63,673 bases of DNA from a bacterium (GTDB lineage Bacteria > RBG-13-66-14 > B26-G2 > WVWN01): contig DATKVX010000043.1 in assembly GCA_035529855.1 (NCBI GenBank), positions 1-63,673 on the forward strand, written 5' to 3'. The notes beneath the pieces are model-generated. The model saw nothing but the letters and a program-made list of their open reading frames with translations, was not told where the DNA came from and made no database searches. Every line of letters starts with the position of its first letter. The stretch's first letter is position 1. Both the position numbers and the translations under genes were made by a program. This document shows, one piece after another, positions 7,266 through 15,532 of the stretch.

Positions 7266-10200
7266 TTGGCCAGGTTCTCGAAGAAAGCCCTTTTAGTTTT
7301 ACGAGACGCGTCGTGGATCCTGCTTCGCCTCGCGCTGGCGTTCGTCCGCGTCCTCGGCGTGGTGACTTCGGTAGTTTTGGTCGGCGCGTTCGCGCTCGCC
7401 TTCGCGCTGTACGGGGCCGGTTATTTCCACTCGCTGGTGGACTTCGCCATCGAGAAGTACACGAGCGATTATACCCGGACCGAGTGCCGCGTGGGGCGGG
7501 TGGAGGGCACGCTGCTTACGGGCGTGGATATATACGATTTCGCCATCGGCGACGGGCCGTCGCTGACGCGCGACGGCGCCGCGCTCGTCATCGACGAAAT
7601 CCACGTCCGCTATAATCCCCTTCATTTTATGCGCCGCGACGTCGTAATCGACCGCGTGCACTGCGTCCGGCCGCGGCTGTTGCTGAAGGAGGACCCCGAC
7701 GGTCGCGTAAACCTCGACCGCATCTTCGGCGCCAAGGGGCCGCCCGAGGGCAAGGGGGTATACTTCGAGATCGTTAACGTATATCTGGAAGACGCCTACT
7801 TCAGGATGCTCGTAGGCGGCCCCTTGAGTGAGTTCGCGGACGCCGACATCGAATGTACTTTCACCAAGGCGCGCGGTGCCGTCTTCATCGATTTGCGGCA
7901 CTGCAGCTGTTATTTGCCGGAATTCGGCCAACGCATCTTACACTTCGGCTCGGGCTCGCTGGCCATAAACGAGCGGCTTATGCACTTCTCCGGCGTGGAC
8001 GCGGCCTCCCATATTACTCGCATCAGGACCGACGGCACGATAAAATTCAAGCCGGAGGTACACATCGAGCTCGAGTTCGAGGCGGACCCCATAGATTTCG
8101 GCGAAGCGCTGCAGGGAGCGTTCGACGACCCGCCCGAGGTCTTCGGGCGCGGCCGTTATAGCGGGTCGTTGGTGGGTACTACCGAGCGGCTGGTGCAGAA
8201 AGGCTCTTTGACGGTCGACGACGCGTACATATACGGCTTCGACGTGCGCGACGTTTTCGCCTACTACGACGTCGACATCGCGACGCGGCAGGTTCGACTC
8301 CGCGGTTTTGAAGGTCGGGTCAACGAGACGCCGGTGTACGCAAAAATGACGGTCGATTTATCGAACGACAGGCCGGTCTATTGGGGCGAGGCCCGCTTGC
8401 TGCGCGTGAACCTGGCCGATTACGTTCACAGTAGCTTTCTCGAGACCGACGTCGACGTCCGGCTGCAGTTCGCCGGGGCCGGCGCCCGCCCCGACGACTA
8501 CGCCGTCGACGTTTCGTTGCATCTGGGCCCGGGGCAGCTGGGTCCGCTTATAATCGACGGCGGGAACGCGGACATCCGTTACGCATCGTCTCGCGTGTAC
8601 ATCTCGGGGTTGTTCCTGCGTTTGGGAGGCGGCGGCGATTTCTACGTGAAAGGCGACGCCGACCCGGAAGCGCTGGATTTGGAAATCCAGGCGCGCTTCG
8701 TACCGGTCGAGCGGTTCGCCGCGGAGCGGGAGTGGCGCGGGCTCGAGGGGGCGGTATCGGTCGACGGCCGGATCTTCGGTTCCTATAAGCACCCGTCGTT
8801 CGAGGGAGGCGTGGTGTTCAAGGACTTCGCCTACGGCCGGGTGAAGTGCGGCGTCGCCCGGGCGGAGGGGTATTGGAAGGACATCGGCGCCGACGACCGC
8901 GGCGAGGTTCGCTTTATGGCGTGGGACGTATCGGTAGGGCCGCTCCGGCTCGCCCGCGCGTACGGCGACCTCGACGCCGAGGACGGCGTATACGTCTTCC
9001 GGAACGGGTATATAGAGAGTGTGAAGGGAAGCAACGTACGTTTCGATTTGGCGTACGACAGTCGTCAGGGGCGTATGGAATTGACCAGCTTAACGCTGGA
9101 CTTGGGGGAAACCGAGGCCGAGCTGATGCAACCTCTGGTCGTCAGTCGCGAAAAGGGCCGGGGCGTTCTAAGCGGCGGCATTTTGAAGTTCCGCGGCGGC
9201 GAGTTCGGCCTGGCCGGCTCTTTCGGCCTCGACGGCGGGCCCTTGGCGCTGGAGATCGAAGCCCGCGGCGTTCCCCTCGACGAGTTGCTGCCCGCGGAGG
9301 TGGGCCCGAGCCTCGGCGGAACGTTGGACCGCGTCCGTTTAGATATAGGAGGTACGATGGACGCTCCCTCTTTCTACGCCAGCGTCGCCGCCTCCAACGT
9401 CTTCTTCGGGCGGCAACCGATCGATTACATAGAGGGGGAGGTCTCGTACGAGCACAACCGGTTGACGGTTCCGGGCCTGGTCGCGGGTTTGGCGGGCGGT
9501 ACGCTCCGCGCCGCGGCCTACTTGCCCCTCTCCGCCTTGGCGGGCGAGGGCGACGAACCGCTGGACGTTACGTTGAGGTTCTCCAAGTTCAAGTTGGCCG
9601 CCCTTACCTCGTTATACAAGGAGGGGCTGGCGGAAGAGGGCTTCGTCGACGGCGTTATCACCGCTACGGGGACCGCGTCTTCGCCCACGGTGCGCGCCAA
9701 CTTCCTGTTGAGCGAAGCCCGCTGGGGAGGGGTGTATTTCGCCAAGGGACGCGCCGACTTCACGTACCGCGACGGCGTCGTCTCCATCCGCGAAATTTCG
9801 CTTTCCGAGAGTACGCTTCCCAACGTCGTTGTCACGGGCGAACTGCCGTTGGATTTGCGTAAGGGGGAAGGTTCGCCCCTCGGAGGCGAGATGGAGCTCA
9901 GGGCGGATTTTACCGACCTCGACCTACGAGCCCTCAATCCCCTTACGGACGAAGTGCTGATTACGGGCGGGAAGGTGCGGGGCCGGCTGGAGTTAGGGGG
10001 GACGTATCGGACCCCCGCCTTCAAAGGGCGCGTCGAGGTCCTGGAGGGCGAAGGCGTGGTAAGCTCCTTACGCTCTTCTTTTTCGAACCTTTCGGGGGCG
10101 TTCGAAGCCCGGGGGGACAGCGTCGTCGTCCCGCCCGAGGACCCCATTACGTTCGACCTTGACGAAGGCCGCGGCCGCGCGTGGGGGAGCGTGTCCTTCG

Positions 10201-11213
10201 AGGCCGTAAAGCCGCTCGAGTTGGATTTGTCCGTATCGTTGGAGGACTACGTCGTACGCGCTATCAGCGGGGTACAAGCTTCGGGGGACGTCGAGGCCAG
10301 CATTAACGGCCCGGTGGACCGGTTACGGGCGACGGCGGAGGTGAGGCTGTCCAGCGGCCTCATTACCATAGGTTTCGGCGGGGAGTCGAAGGCCGGCGGC
10401 CCTCCTTCCTCCGGGGGGTTCGACTACGAAGTCCACGTACTGGCCCCGGGGAACCTGTGGTTAAGAAACAAGGACGCGGAGATCGAGCTCGAGGCCGACG
10501 TGGTTTTCCGCCGAACCGGCGCCGCGACCTATTACGCCGGCGAGTTGCACGCACGCCGGGGCTACTATTACTTCCTCAAGCGCGATTTTACGGTCGAGAA
10601 GGCCGACATAATATTAACCGGGACCGAAGAGCTGAACCCGGTCATCAACCTACAGGCCAAGCACGTGATACGCGCCGTTCGCCCGGGGAACGCCGACGCC
10701 GTCGTATACGTCGACGTCACCGGTACGCTGCGGGAACCGGAGGTCACGCTGCGCTACGAGCTTACTTCCGGCCAAACGGTCGGATTGGCGCAGGACGAGA
10801 TTATGAAGGTGTTGGCGTTGGACGTTACGTGGGAAGACTACAACGACCTCAGCTCGAGCGAACTGGCCTCCAAAGGCTCAAGCGACTACGTCCGCCATTA
10901 CGCCGAAGCGGAGGTGTCGCGCGCCGTGCGCCGCGAGACCGGCGTCGACGTCTTCGAGTTCGACGCCAACGTCTTCCGAGGGGAGCAGCAAAACCCGTAC
11001 GCCGAATTTACCGTCGGACAGCACTTGACCCACGACCTCTTCGTCTCTTATACTGGCAAGTACCGGGAGGAAGTTTCCGGGGCCCGCGAGCTCGAGCACT
11101 CCGCGGAGGTCGACTACGAGCTTAAGCGGGATTTCTACGTCGTGGGCAGTACGTTCGAGGACGAGGGAAGTCAGCGTTACGGCCTCGGCCTGCGCTTTAT
11201 CCACAAATATTAA
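7266..11213 (+). CDS. tamB: Translocation and assembly module protein TamB
   Basis: Very long periplasm-spanning protein (1315 residues) with one N-terminal transmembrane helix (about 15-50) anchoring it in the inner membrane, then repetitive beta-strand AsmA/TamB-type sequence and a C-terminal DUF490 (TamB) domain at about 950-1315 (ATYYAGELHARRGYYYF, DIILTGTEELNPVINLQAKH, DVTGTLREPEVTL). Family members work with an Omp85 protein and in lipid transport between membranes. Start is TTG with GGAG upstream; the preceding gene ends 19 bp before. Length is typical. The C-terminal GLGLRFIHKY looks like the amphipathic end that contacts an Omp85 barrel. Confidence 0.92.
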   Translation: MARFSKKALLVLRDASWILLRLALAFVRVLGVVTSVVLVGAFALAFALYGAGYFHSLVDFAIEKYTSDYTRTECRVGRVEGTLLTGVDIYDFAIGDGPSLTRDGAALVIDEIHVRYNPLHFMRRDVVIDRVHCVRPRLLLKEDPDGRVNLDRIFGAKGPPEGKGVYFEIVNVYLEDAYFRMLVGGPLSEFADADIECTFTKARGAVFIDLRHCSCYLPEFGQRILHFGSGSLAINERLMHFSGVDAASHITRIRTDGTIKFKPEVHIELEFEADPIDFGEALQGAFDDPPEVFGRGRYSGSLVGTTERLVQKGSLTVDDAYIYGFDVRDVFAYYDVDIATRQVRLRGFEGRVNETPVYAKMTVDLSNDRPVYWGEARLLRVNLADYVHSSFLETDVDVRLQFAGAGARPDDYAVDVSLHLGPGQLGPLIIDGGNADIRYASSRVYISGLFLRLGGGGDFYVKGDADPEALDLEIQARFVPVERFAAEREWRGLEGAVSVDGRIFGSYKHPSFEGGVVFKDFAYGRVKCGVARAEGYWKDIGADDRGEVRFMAWDVSVGPLRLARAYGDLDAEDGVYVFRNGYIESVKGSNVRFDLAYDSRQGRMELTSLTLDLGETEAELMQPLVVSREKGRGVLSGGILKFRGGEFGLAGSFGLDGGPLALEIEARGVPLDELLPAEVGPSLGGTLDRVRLDIGGTMDAPSFYASVAASNVFFGRQPIDYIEGEVSYEHNRLTVPGLVAGLAGGTLRAAAYLPLSALAGEGDEPLDVTLRFSKFKLAALTSLYKEGLAEEGFVDGVITATGTASSPTVRANFLLSEARWGGVYFAKGRADFTYRDGVVSIREISLSESTLPNVVVTGELPLDLRKGEGSPLGGEMELRADFTDLDLRALNPLTDEVLITGGKVRGRLELGGTYRTPAFKGRVEVLEGEGVVSSLRSSFSNLSGAFEARGDSVVVPPEDPITFDLDEGRGRAWGSVSFEAVKPLELDLSVSLEDYVVRAISGVQASGDVEASINGPVDRLRATAEVRLSSGLITIGFGGESKAGGPPSSGGFDYEVHVLAPGNLWLRNKDAEIELEADVVFRRTGAATYYAGELHARRGYYYFLKRDFTVEKADIILTGTEELNPVINLQAKHVIRAVRPGNADAVVYVDVTGTLREPEVTLRYELTSGQTVGLAQDEIMKVLALDVTWEDYNDLSSSELASKGSSDYVRHYAEAEVSRAVRRETGVDVFEFDANVFRGEQQNPYAEFTVGQHLTHDLFVSYTGKYREEVSGARELEHSAEVDYELKRDFYVVGSTFEDEGSQRYGLGLRFIHKY

Positions 11214-11231
11214 AAGACGGGAGTATATACT

Positions 11232-11396
11232 ATGGTCGATAAGGAACTGCTCGAGATCTTGGCCTGCCCGGACTGTAAGGGCGACGTCGAGTACGATGAG
11301 GAGAACCAAAAGATAATATGCTGTAAGTGCGGCCTTAAGTATCCCGTCCGGGACGGCATTCCCGTGATGTTGGTCGAAGAGGCGGAACGCGACTGA
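11232..11396 (+). CDS. Small Trm112/YcaR (UPF0434) family protein
   Basis: A 54-residue protein with two CxxC/CxC pairs: [16 protein letters not shown] at the N-terminus and [20 protein letters not shown] at the C-terminus. This is the Trm112p-like/YcaR fold, a mini zinc ribbon; some members activate methyltransferases and others lack a known role. The [10 protein letters not shown] signature is highly conserved. GGGAG lies before the ATG, 18 bp after tamB, so it is probably co-transcribed with it. Confidence 0.88.
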   Translation: MVDKELLEILACPDCKGDVEYDEENQKIICCKCGLKYPVRDGIPVMLVEEAERD

Positions 11397-11420
11397 GGCC
11401 CGGCCCGCCGGCCGCGGCAT

Positions 11421-11449
11421 AAGAAAAACGCCCGGCGAACCCGGGCGTT
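11421..11449 (-). terminator. Terminator of the sigma/anti-sigma operon (minus strand)
   Basis: Nine-bp stem AACGCCCGG/CCGGGCGTT (11427-11449) with a five-base loop. Reading leftward it is followed by TTTTTCTT. It lies between convergent genes and may also stop tamB transcripts, though no T run follows on the plus side. Confidence 0.75.
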
Positions 11450-11469
11450 CTAATTCCGCGGAGGGCGCC

Positions 11470-11979
11470 TTACGGCTGCCGCGTCGCCGGCCCCGGCGGC
11501 TGGCGTTGTTGCTCCTGGACGAACCGGCGCAGCGTCCGATTGAAGTTGTGCTCGAAAAGCAGCAGTCGGGCGTATTGGTCGTCGGACAACAGCGACCTGA
11601 ACTCGGCCCGCAAACGGTCCTCGGAGCCCCGACTCTCCGCGTCTACGGCGTCGACGTCGTCGAGTATTTCGGCTACGGGCCTGGCGTCACTTCCCGCTAT
11701 GGCCAGGCGGAGTTCTTCCATCAGCGCGCCGCGCCGTTCGCGGTAGCGCCAACGCACTTCCTCCCAACGGTTGTATACGCCCAGGAAGGTCTCTTCCTCC
11801 CCGTCCTCCAGCTCGAGAACGTCGACCACGTTCTTCTGTTTGATCTCGTTAATCGCGGCCCGGACGGCTTCGCGCTCCGGCGGCGTATCCTCGGGCGGTT
11901 GTTGGGCGTACGACGCCGCGCCGAGAAGGATTGCCGTAAGGCAAACCGCGGCGAAACCGCCCGTCGTGTTCGTCTTCAT
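11470..11979 (-). CDS. Spy/CpxP-like periplasmic protein
   Basis: 169 residues. Signal peptide (MKTNTTGGFAAVCLTAILLG, cleavage near SYA|QQ), then an all-helical charged body with a DLxxxQ-like segment, LLSDDQYARLLLFEHNFN, matching the LTxxQ-type repeats of Spy/CpxP and related periplasmic heavy-metal sensor proteins. Known members are chaperone-like stress proteins that may feed back on envelope-stress signalling. Its place directly after an ECF sigma factor and anti-sigma factor (25 bp gap) fits this. The assignment rests on fold pattern and context, not a clear signature. Confidence 0.65.
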   Translation of the reverse strand: MKTNTTGGFAAVCLTAILLGAASYAQQPPEDTPPEREAVRAAINEIKQKNVVDVLELEDGEEETFLGVYNRWEEVRWRYRERRGALMEELRLAIAGSDARPVAEILDDVDAVDAESRGSEDRLRAEFRSLLSDDQYARLLLFEHNFNRTLRRFVQEQQRQPPGPATRQP

Positions 11980-12004
11980 CGCGGCACCCCCGGGAACCGA
12001 TTGG

Positions 12005-13222
12005 TCAGTGCGATAGTAGTAACTCCGCGGCGGTAGCGGCTTCCGCTTCCCGCCGTAGACGGCTCAACACCGTTTTTTGTTCTTCCACCGGTAGCTCGTA
12101 GAAGTACGTCATGAGCAGGCCGTTGGGCGTGACGTAATCCACCAGGGCCACGCCCCCCCGCGTAAGCCGCTCGACGTCGGCCTCGAAGCGCGCGTCCATC
12201 CGGGCCTCGACGTCGGCCGCGGTCAGGGTTTCCTCTTCCAATCCCGCCAACGCCGGCGTTCCGTCGTCGTCGGTTAAGCGTCCGAACGTAGAGACCTCGG
12301 CGCGCCGGCCGTAGTCCGCGGCGTCGTAGCGCGCGCGGGTCCGGGCCGCGAACGGCGCCGTTGCCGTTTCGTAGGTTTCGGGCGAAGCCGTTACCGGATA
12401 AGGTGCTTCCGCCGTGGCTTCTTCTTTTTCTTTCGCCGCGAGCGTCCTCGCCGACTTTTCCTCGGTCGCGGCCAGTTCGAAGCGGCGAGGGGCGGTTTCG
12501 CCGGCCGCACCCGCTCCCGCCCGAGTTCCTCGCGACGCTACTTCCGACCGTCCTTCCGCGGCGGTAGCGTCTTTGTCTCGGGTCGGCACTTCAGCCGGTT
12601 TGCCGGCTGCCGCCGCGAATTCGTCGGCCGCCGGTTCCTCGGCTGCGGCGATTTCCGTTAACGAGAGAGCGAGCTCGCCGCGTACGCCGGTCCCGGCTCG
12701 AGTTCCCCGCAGCTCTACTTCCGGCCGTCCTTCGGCGGGCGCGGTTTCCTTTTCGGGCGCCGGCGCCGCGGCCAATTTACCGGCCTTCGACGCGACTTCG
12801 CCGGCCGGGGGCATCGTGGGTTCTCGCGACGCGCGCGGCAGCCACACCTTTACGTACAATATCGCCGTCACCGCGGCGATAGACGCGGCCGCGACCGCCG
12901 ACGCGACGGCGGGCCGGCGCATCCAGCGCCGGAGGCCGGGGAGGGCTCCTTCGTCCATCGCCCCGGGCGCTGCGGCTTCGGTTTCTTTCCGGACGGCGTG
13001 CACCACTTTCGCGGCGAAGAACGGCCCGGGTTTCGCCGGCTCGAAGTCGCCCAGGAGGTGGTACATTTCTTCCATCTCGGCGAGCTCGCGGCGGCAGCGG
13101 TCGCACCGCGATAGGTGCCGCTCGAGCCGCCCGCGGTCGCGTTCGTCGACGGTCCCCAGGACGTATTCGCCGAGGATAATTTGCCATTTACGGCACGAGC
13201 TTTTTTCGGTTTCGCTTTCCAT
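12005..13222 (-). CDS. Anti-sigma factor with zf-HC2 domain and long periplasmic tail
   Basis: 405 residues. The N-terminus carries the anti-sigma zinc-binding motif: C10, then H36-x3-C40-x2-C43 (ERHLSRCDRCRREL). One transmembrane helix lies at about 104-128 with a periplasmic C-terminal part. The linker (about 150-260) is Ala/Glu-rich and contains an imperfect tandem repeat (AEGRPEVELRGTRAGTG and AEGRSEVASRGTRAGAG). The last 70 residues are again structured (DVEARMDARFEADVERL, then VALVDYVTPNGLLMTYFYEL). It should hold the ECF sigma factor at the membrane. It follows the sigma gene by 14 bp. The release signal and protease are unknown. Confidence 0.88.
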   Translation of the reverse strand: MESETEKSSCRKWQIILGEYVLGTVDERDRGRLERHLSRCDRCRRELAEMEEMYHLLGDFEPAKPGPFFAAKVVHAVRKETEAAAPGAMDEGALPGLRRWMRRPAVASAVAAASIAAVTAILYVKVWLPRASREPTMPPAGEVASKAGKLAAAPAPEKETAPAEGRPEVELRGTRAGTGVRGELALSLTEIAAAEEPAADEFAAAAGKPAEVPTRDKDATAAEGRSEVASRGTRAGAGAAGETAPRRFELAATEEKSARTLAAKEKEEATAEAPYPVTASPETYETATAPFAARTRARYDAADYGRRAEVSTFGRLTDDDGTPALAGLEEETLTAADVEARMDARFEADVERLTRGGVALVDYVTPNGLLMTYFYELPVEEQKTVLSRLRREAEAATAAELLLSH

Positions 13223-13236
13223 TTCCGTTACCCGTT

Positions 13237-13818
13237 CTACGTTACGTACGGCCTTAACGCCCCTTTGAGTTTTTGTACGGCGTGAAAGAAATTGGCTTTT
13301 ATCGCCCCTTCCGTTACGCCCAGCGTCTCCGCTATTTCGCGATGAGTCATCCGTTCGAAGTAGTGCAGTATGAACACTTCCCGTTGGCGCGGCGGCAGCC
13401 GGCGGACGGCGCCGTCTATGGCCTCCCCCAGTTCGGTATTGGCGGCGCCGTCGGCCGGGTTGAGGCCGCGGGCCTCGATGAACGGCGCCACGTCGTCGAA
13501 GTCTACTCCCCCCCTCCGACTCGCTTTTCTTAAGTGGTTGTGCGCCGTGTTGACCGCTATCCGGTATAACCAGGTGTAAATGCTGGCCTCGCCGCGAAAG
13601 CGCTTGAGGTTCTTGTAGGCTTTTATGAACGCCTCTTGTACGATGTCTTCCGCCGCGTCCCTGTTCCGCACGATTCCCAAGGCCAGGCCGAACAAGCGGT
13701 CGCGGTAGGTCTCGACGATGAGGCCGAACGCGTCGTCGTCGCCGTCGCGGGCCCGTTGCACCATTTCGCGGGATACAACGGCCTTTTTGCTTTCCCCACC
13801 GCTAATGTTGGACGCCAT
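13237..13818 (-). CDS. ECF-family RNA polymerase sigma factor (RpoE-like)
   Basis: 193 residues with sigma region 2 (about 25-95: YRDRLFGLALGIVRNRDAAE, DIVQEAFIKAYKNL, then the -10 recognition helix region FRGEASIYTWLYRIAVN) and region 4 (about 135-185: LPPRQREVFILHYFERMTHR, EIAETLGVTEGAIKANFFHA). There is no region 1 or 3, as expected for the ECF class. The anti-sigma factor and a Spy-like protein follow at once, the usual layout of an ECF regulon core. The gene begins 15 bp after the membrane glycosyltransferase, so expression may be linked to envelope glycan genes. Confidence 0.93.
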   Translation of the reverse strand: MASNISGGESKKAVVSREMVQRARDGDDDAFGLIVETYRDRLFGLALGIVRNRDAAEDIVQEAFIKAYKNLKRFRGEASIYTWLYRIAVNTAHNHLRKASRRGGVDFDDVAPFIEARGLNPADGAANTELGEAIDGAVRRLPPRQREVFILHYFERMTHREIAETLGVTEGAIKANFFHAVQKLKGALRPYVT

Positions 13819-13833
13819 AACGCCCCGGGAAGT

Positions 13834-15462
13834 TTAGTCGCTTAAGAACTTTATTTTATAGAGCACCAGCCGAGGGTACGCTATCGCGGTAACGCTTAAC
13901 CACCGTCGTCGGCTGAGATTGAGGTTCCACGATTTGAGGAATTCGATTCGGAAGACTTTGCCCTCGTCTTGATAGAAGCCGAGCCGTTCCGCCAGCGGTA
14001 TAATTTCCGGCGATTCGACTTCCATCATCGCGACGTAGTCGGCGCCTTTCATTTTCAGGTACCGGCTCATAGTCTTGGTGCGGAGGTACTTGTCGGCGTC
14101 GCGGTCGAGGAGGCCGCCCAGGTCGATGATGTAGTGGTCGGCGTAGTAGCCGAAGGCGCCGATGTCGAAGGCCGCTATGCGCGCCTCCGCCGGGAGGTTT
14201 TGGGCGACCCATTTGCCCGCGCGCTCGTGGACCGTGGTGATGTGGTGGATGTTGTCGGCGTACATTATACGCCATTGTAAGTACGAGCCCGCCGCCGAGA
14301 CGAAGGCCGCCGCGAGGAAGACGTACGGGATTATCTTGTATCCCCTATCCTTGACCCAACCCAACACGAGTAGGGCGCCGTACGGTATGGCGATGGCGAA
14401 TAGCGCGAAGTTGCAGCCCTCGTACCTGCCGGCGGTGCCGAAGTTGGGCAAAAGGAAGCCGTACAAGACGTTGTGGGCCAGCACCCAGATTATGAAGAAC
14501 GCGAAACCGGATTGCAAGCGGCGCCGGAAGAGCTGGATAGCGGCGCCCCACAGGCCGAGCTGGCTCAACACGACCGGTTCGGTGAATATCTTCATAGCGT
14601 TGGATAGGTCGTTTTGCCCCAGCATCCACACGTGGATGTACCGGTACCAGTAAAACGCCAGTATGGCGGGGCCGTTCCATACGACGCGCTGATAATCGGC
14701 CGCCGCGCCCAGGTAAAGCCAGTGCCGGCCGAAATACGTCGTGGGGAAGGGCACGCCCGCCACGAGCCAACTGTGGACTACAAACGGCGTGTCGAACAGC
14801 AGCGGCATCAGTACGTAGCCGACGAGCTCGCCCGCGTTCGGCCGCCGCCTTTCGCGGACGAGCTTAAAAACCCACCACGCGAACAGCATGACGACTAGTA
14901 TGCCTCCCTCGGGCCGCACCGGTACGGAGGCCGCGGCGGCGAAACCGGCGACGGCGTGGCGGCCCCGGCCGAAGGCCGCGGCGGCGAGAGTCGCCAGCGC
15001 GAAGAACAGCGACGTCTCCATGCCGGATACCGAAAACCACAACGCCGGCCCGAAGAGCGTAAAAAGGCACGCCGCGGCCGCGGGCCACCACCGCGAGCGG
15101 TCGGGCCAGAAACCCCGGCAGAGCCAGTATATCGCCCCCACCCACAGCACGTGGCTCGCGATGGTCAACGCCAACGCCGCGGCCCGCGCCGGGAGGTGGA
15201 AGAAATAAGTTTCGCTCAGAAGCATGGTCCATAAGGGCCCGGTGACGCCCGCGGAGCGCTCCCCCGGGTTGTACTCGAACCTTCCCTCTCGGGCCAGGTT
15301 CCGGGCGAAAACCTGGTGGATCCAGGCGTCGTCCGAGGACAAATTCAATCCCTCGAGGGGGATGACGGTCGCGAGCCAGATGGCGGGCGCTATTACCGCC
15401 AAAGATAGCGTTACGGCCAGCGGCAACTTTGGGCTCTTGAGTATATTGCTCATAAGCGGCAT
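13834..15462 (-). CDS. GT-C membrane glycosyltransferase (arabinofuranosyltransferase/GT39-like)
   Basis: 542 residues with about ten transmembrane helices and a C-terminal soluble part. The first periplasmic loop has SSDDAWIHQVFARNLAREG and NPGERSAGVTGPLWTMLL. This is the DDA...ARNLA...NPGE...G.T.PLW pattern of AftB-like/GT-C enzymes that use polyprenyl-phosphate sugars; the two Asp are the likely catalytic base region. A late soluble segment (WVAQNLPAEARIAAFDIGAFGY, IDLGGLLDRD) recurs in the family. Donor and acceptor sugars are unknown. It may start at the fourth-codon Met instead. It sits 70 bp after another GT-C gene. Confidence 0.8.
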   Translation of the reverse strand: MPLMSNILKSPKLPLAVTLSLAVIAPAIWLATVIPLEGLNLSSDDAWIHQVFARNLAREGRFEYNPGERSAGVTGPLWTMLLSETYFFHLPARAAALALTIASHVLWVGAIYWLCRGFWPDRSRWWPAAAACLFTLFGPALWFSVSGMETSLFFALATLAAAAFGRGRHAVAGFAAAASVPVRPEGGILVVMLFAWWVFKLVRERRRPNAGELVGYVLMPLLFDTPFVVHSWLVAGVPFPTTYFGRHWLYLGAAADYQRVVWNGPAILAFYWYRYIHVWMLGQNDLSNAMKIFTEPVVLSQLGLWGAAIQLFRRRLQSGFAFFIIWVLAHNVLYGFLLPNFGTAGRYEGCNFALFAIAIPYGALLVLGWVKDRGYKIIPYVFLAAAFVSAAGSYLQWRIMYADNIHHITTVHERAGKWVAQNLPAEARIAAFDIGAFGYYADHYIIDLGGLLDRDADKYLRTKTMSRYLKMKGADYVAMMEVESPEIIPLAERLGFYQDEGKVFRIEFLKSWNLNLSRRRWLSVTAIAYPRLVLYKIKFLSD

Positions 15463-15532
15463 CCGCGTTGAGTTAATTTGGGGCCGGTCCGTCGTTTACC
15501 CGGCTTCGCGGGGCGGAAGAAGAAAGGGTTTG

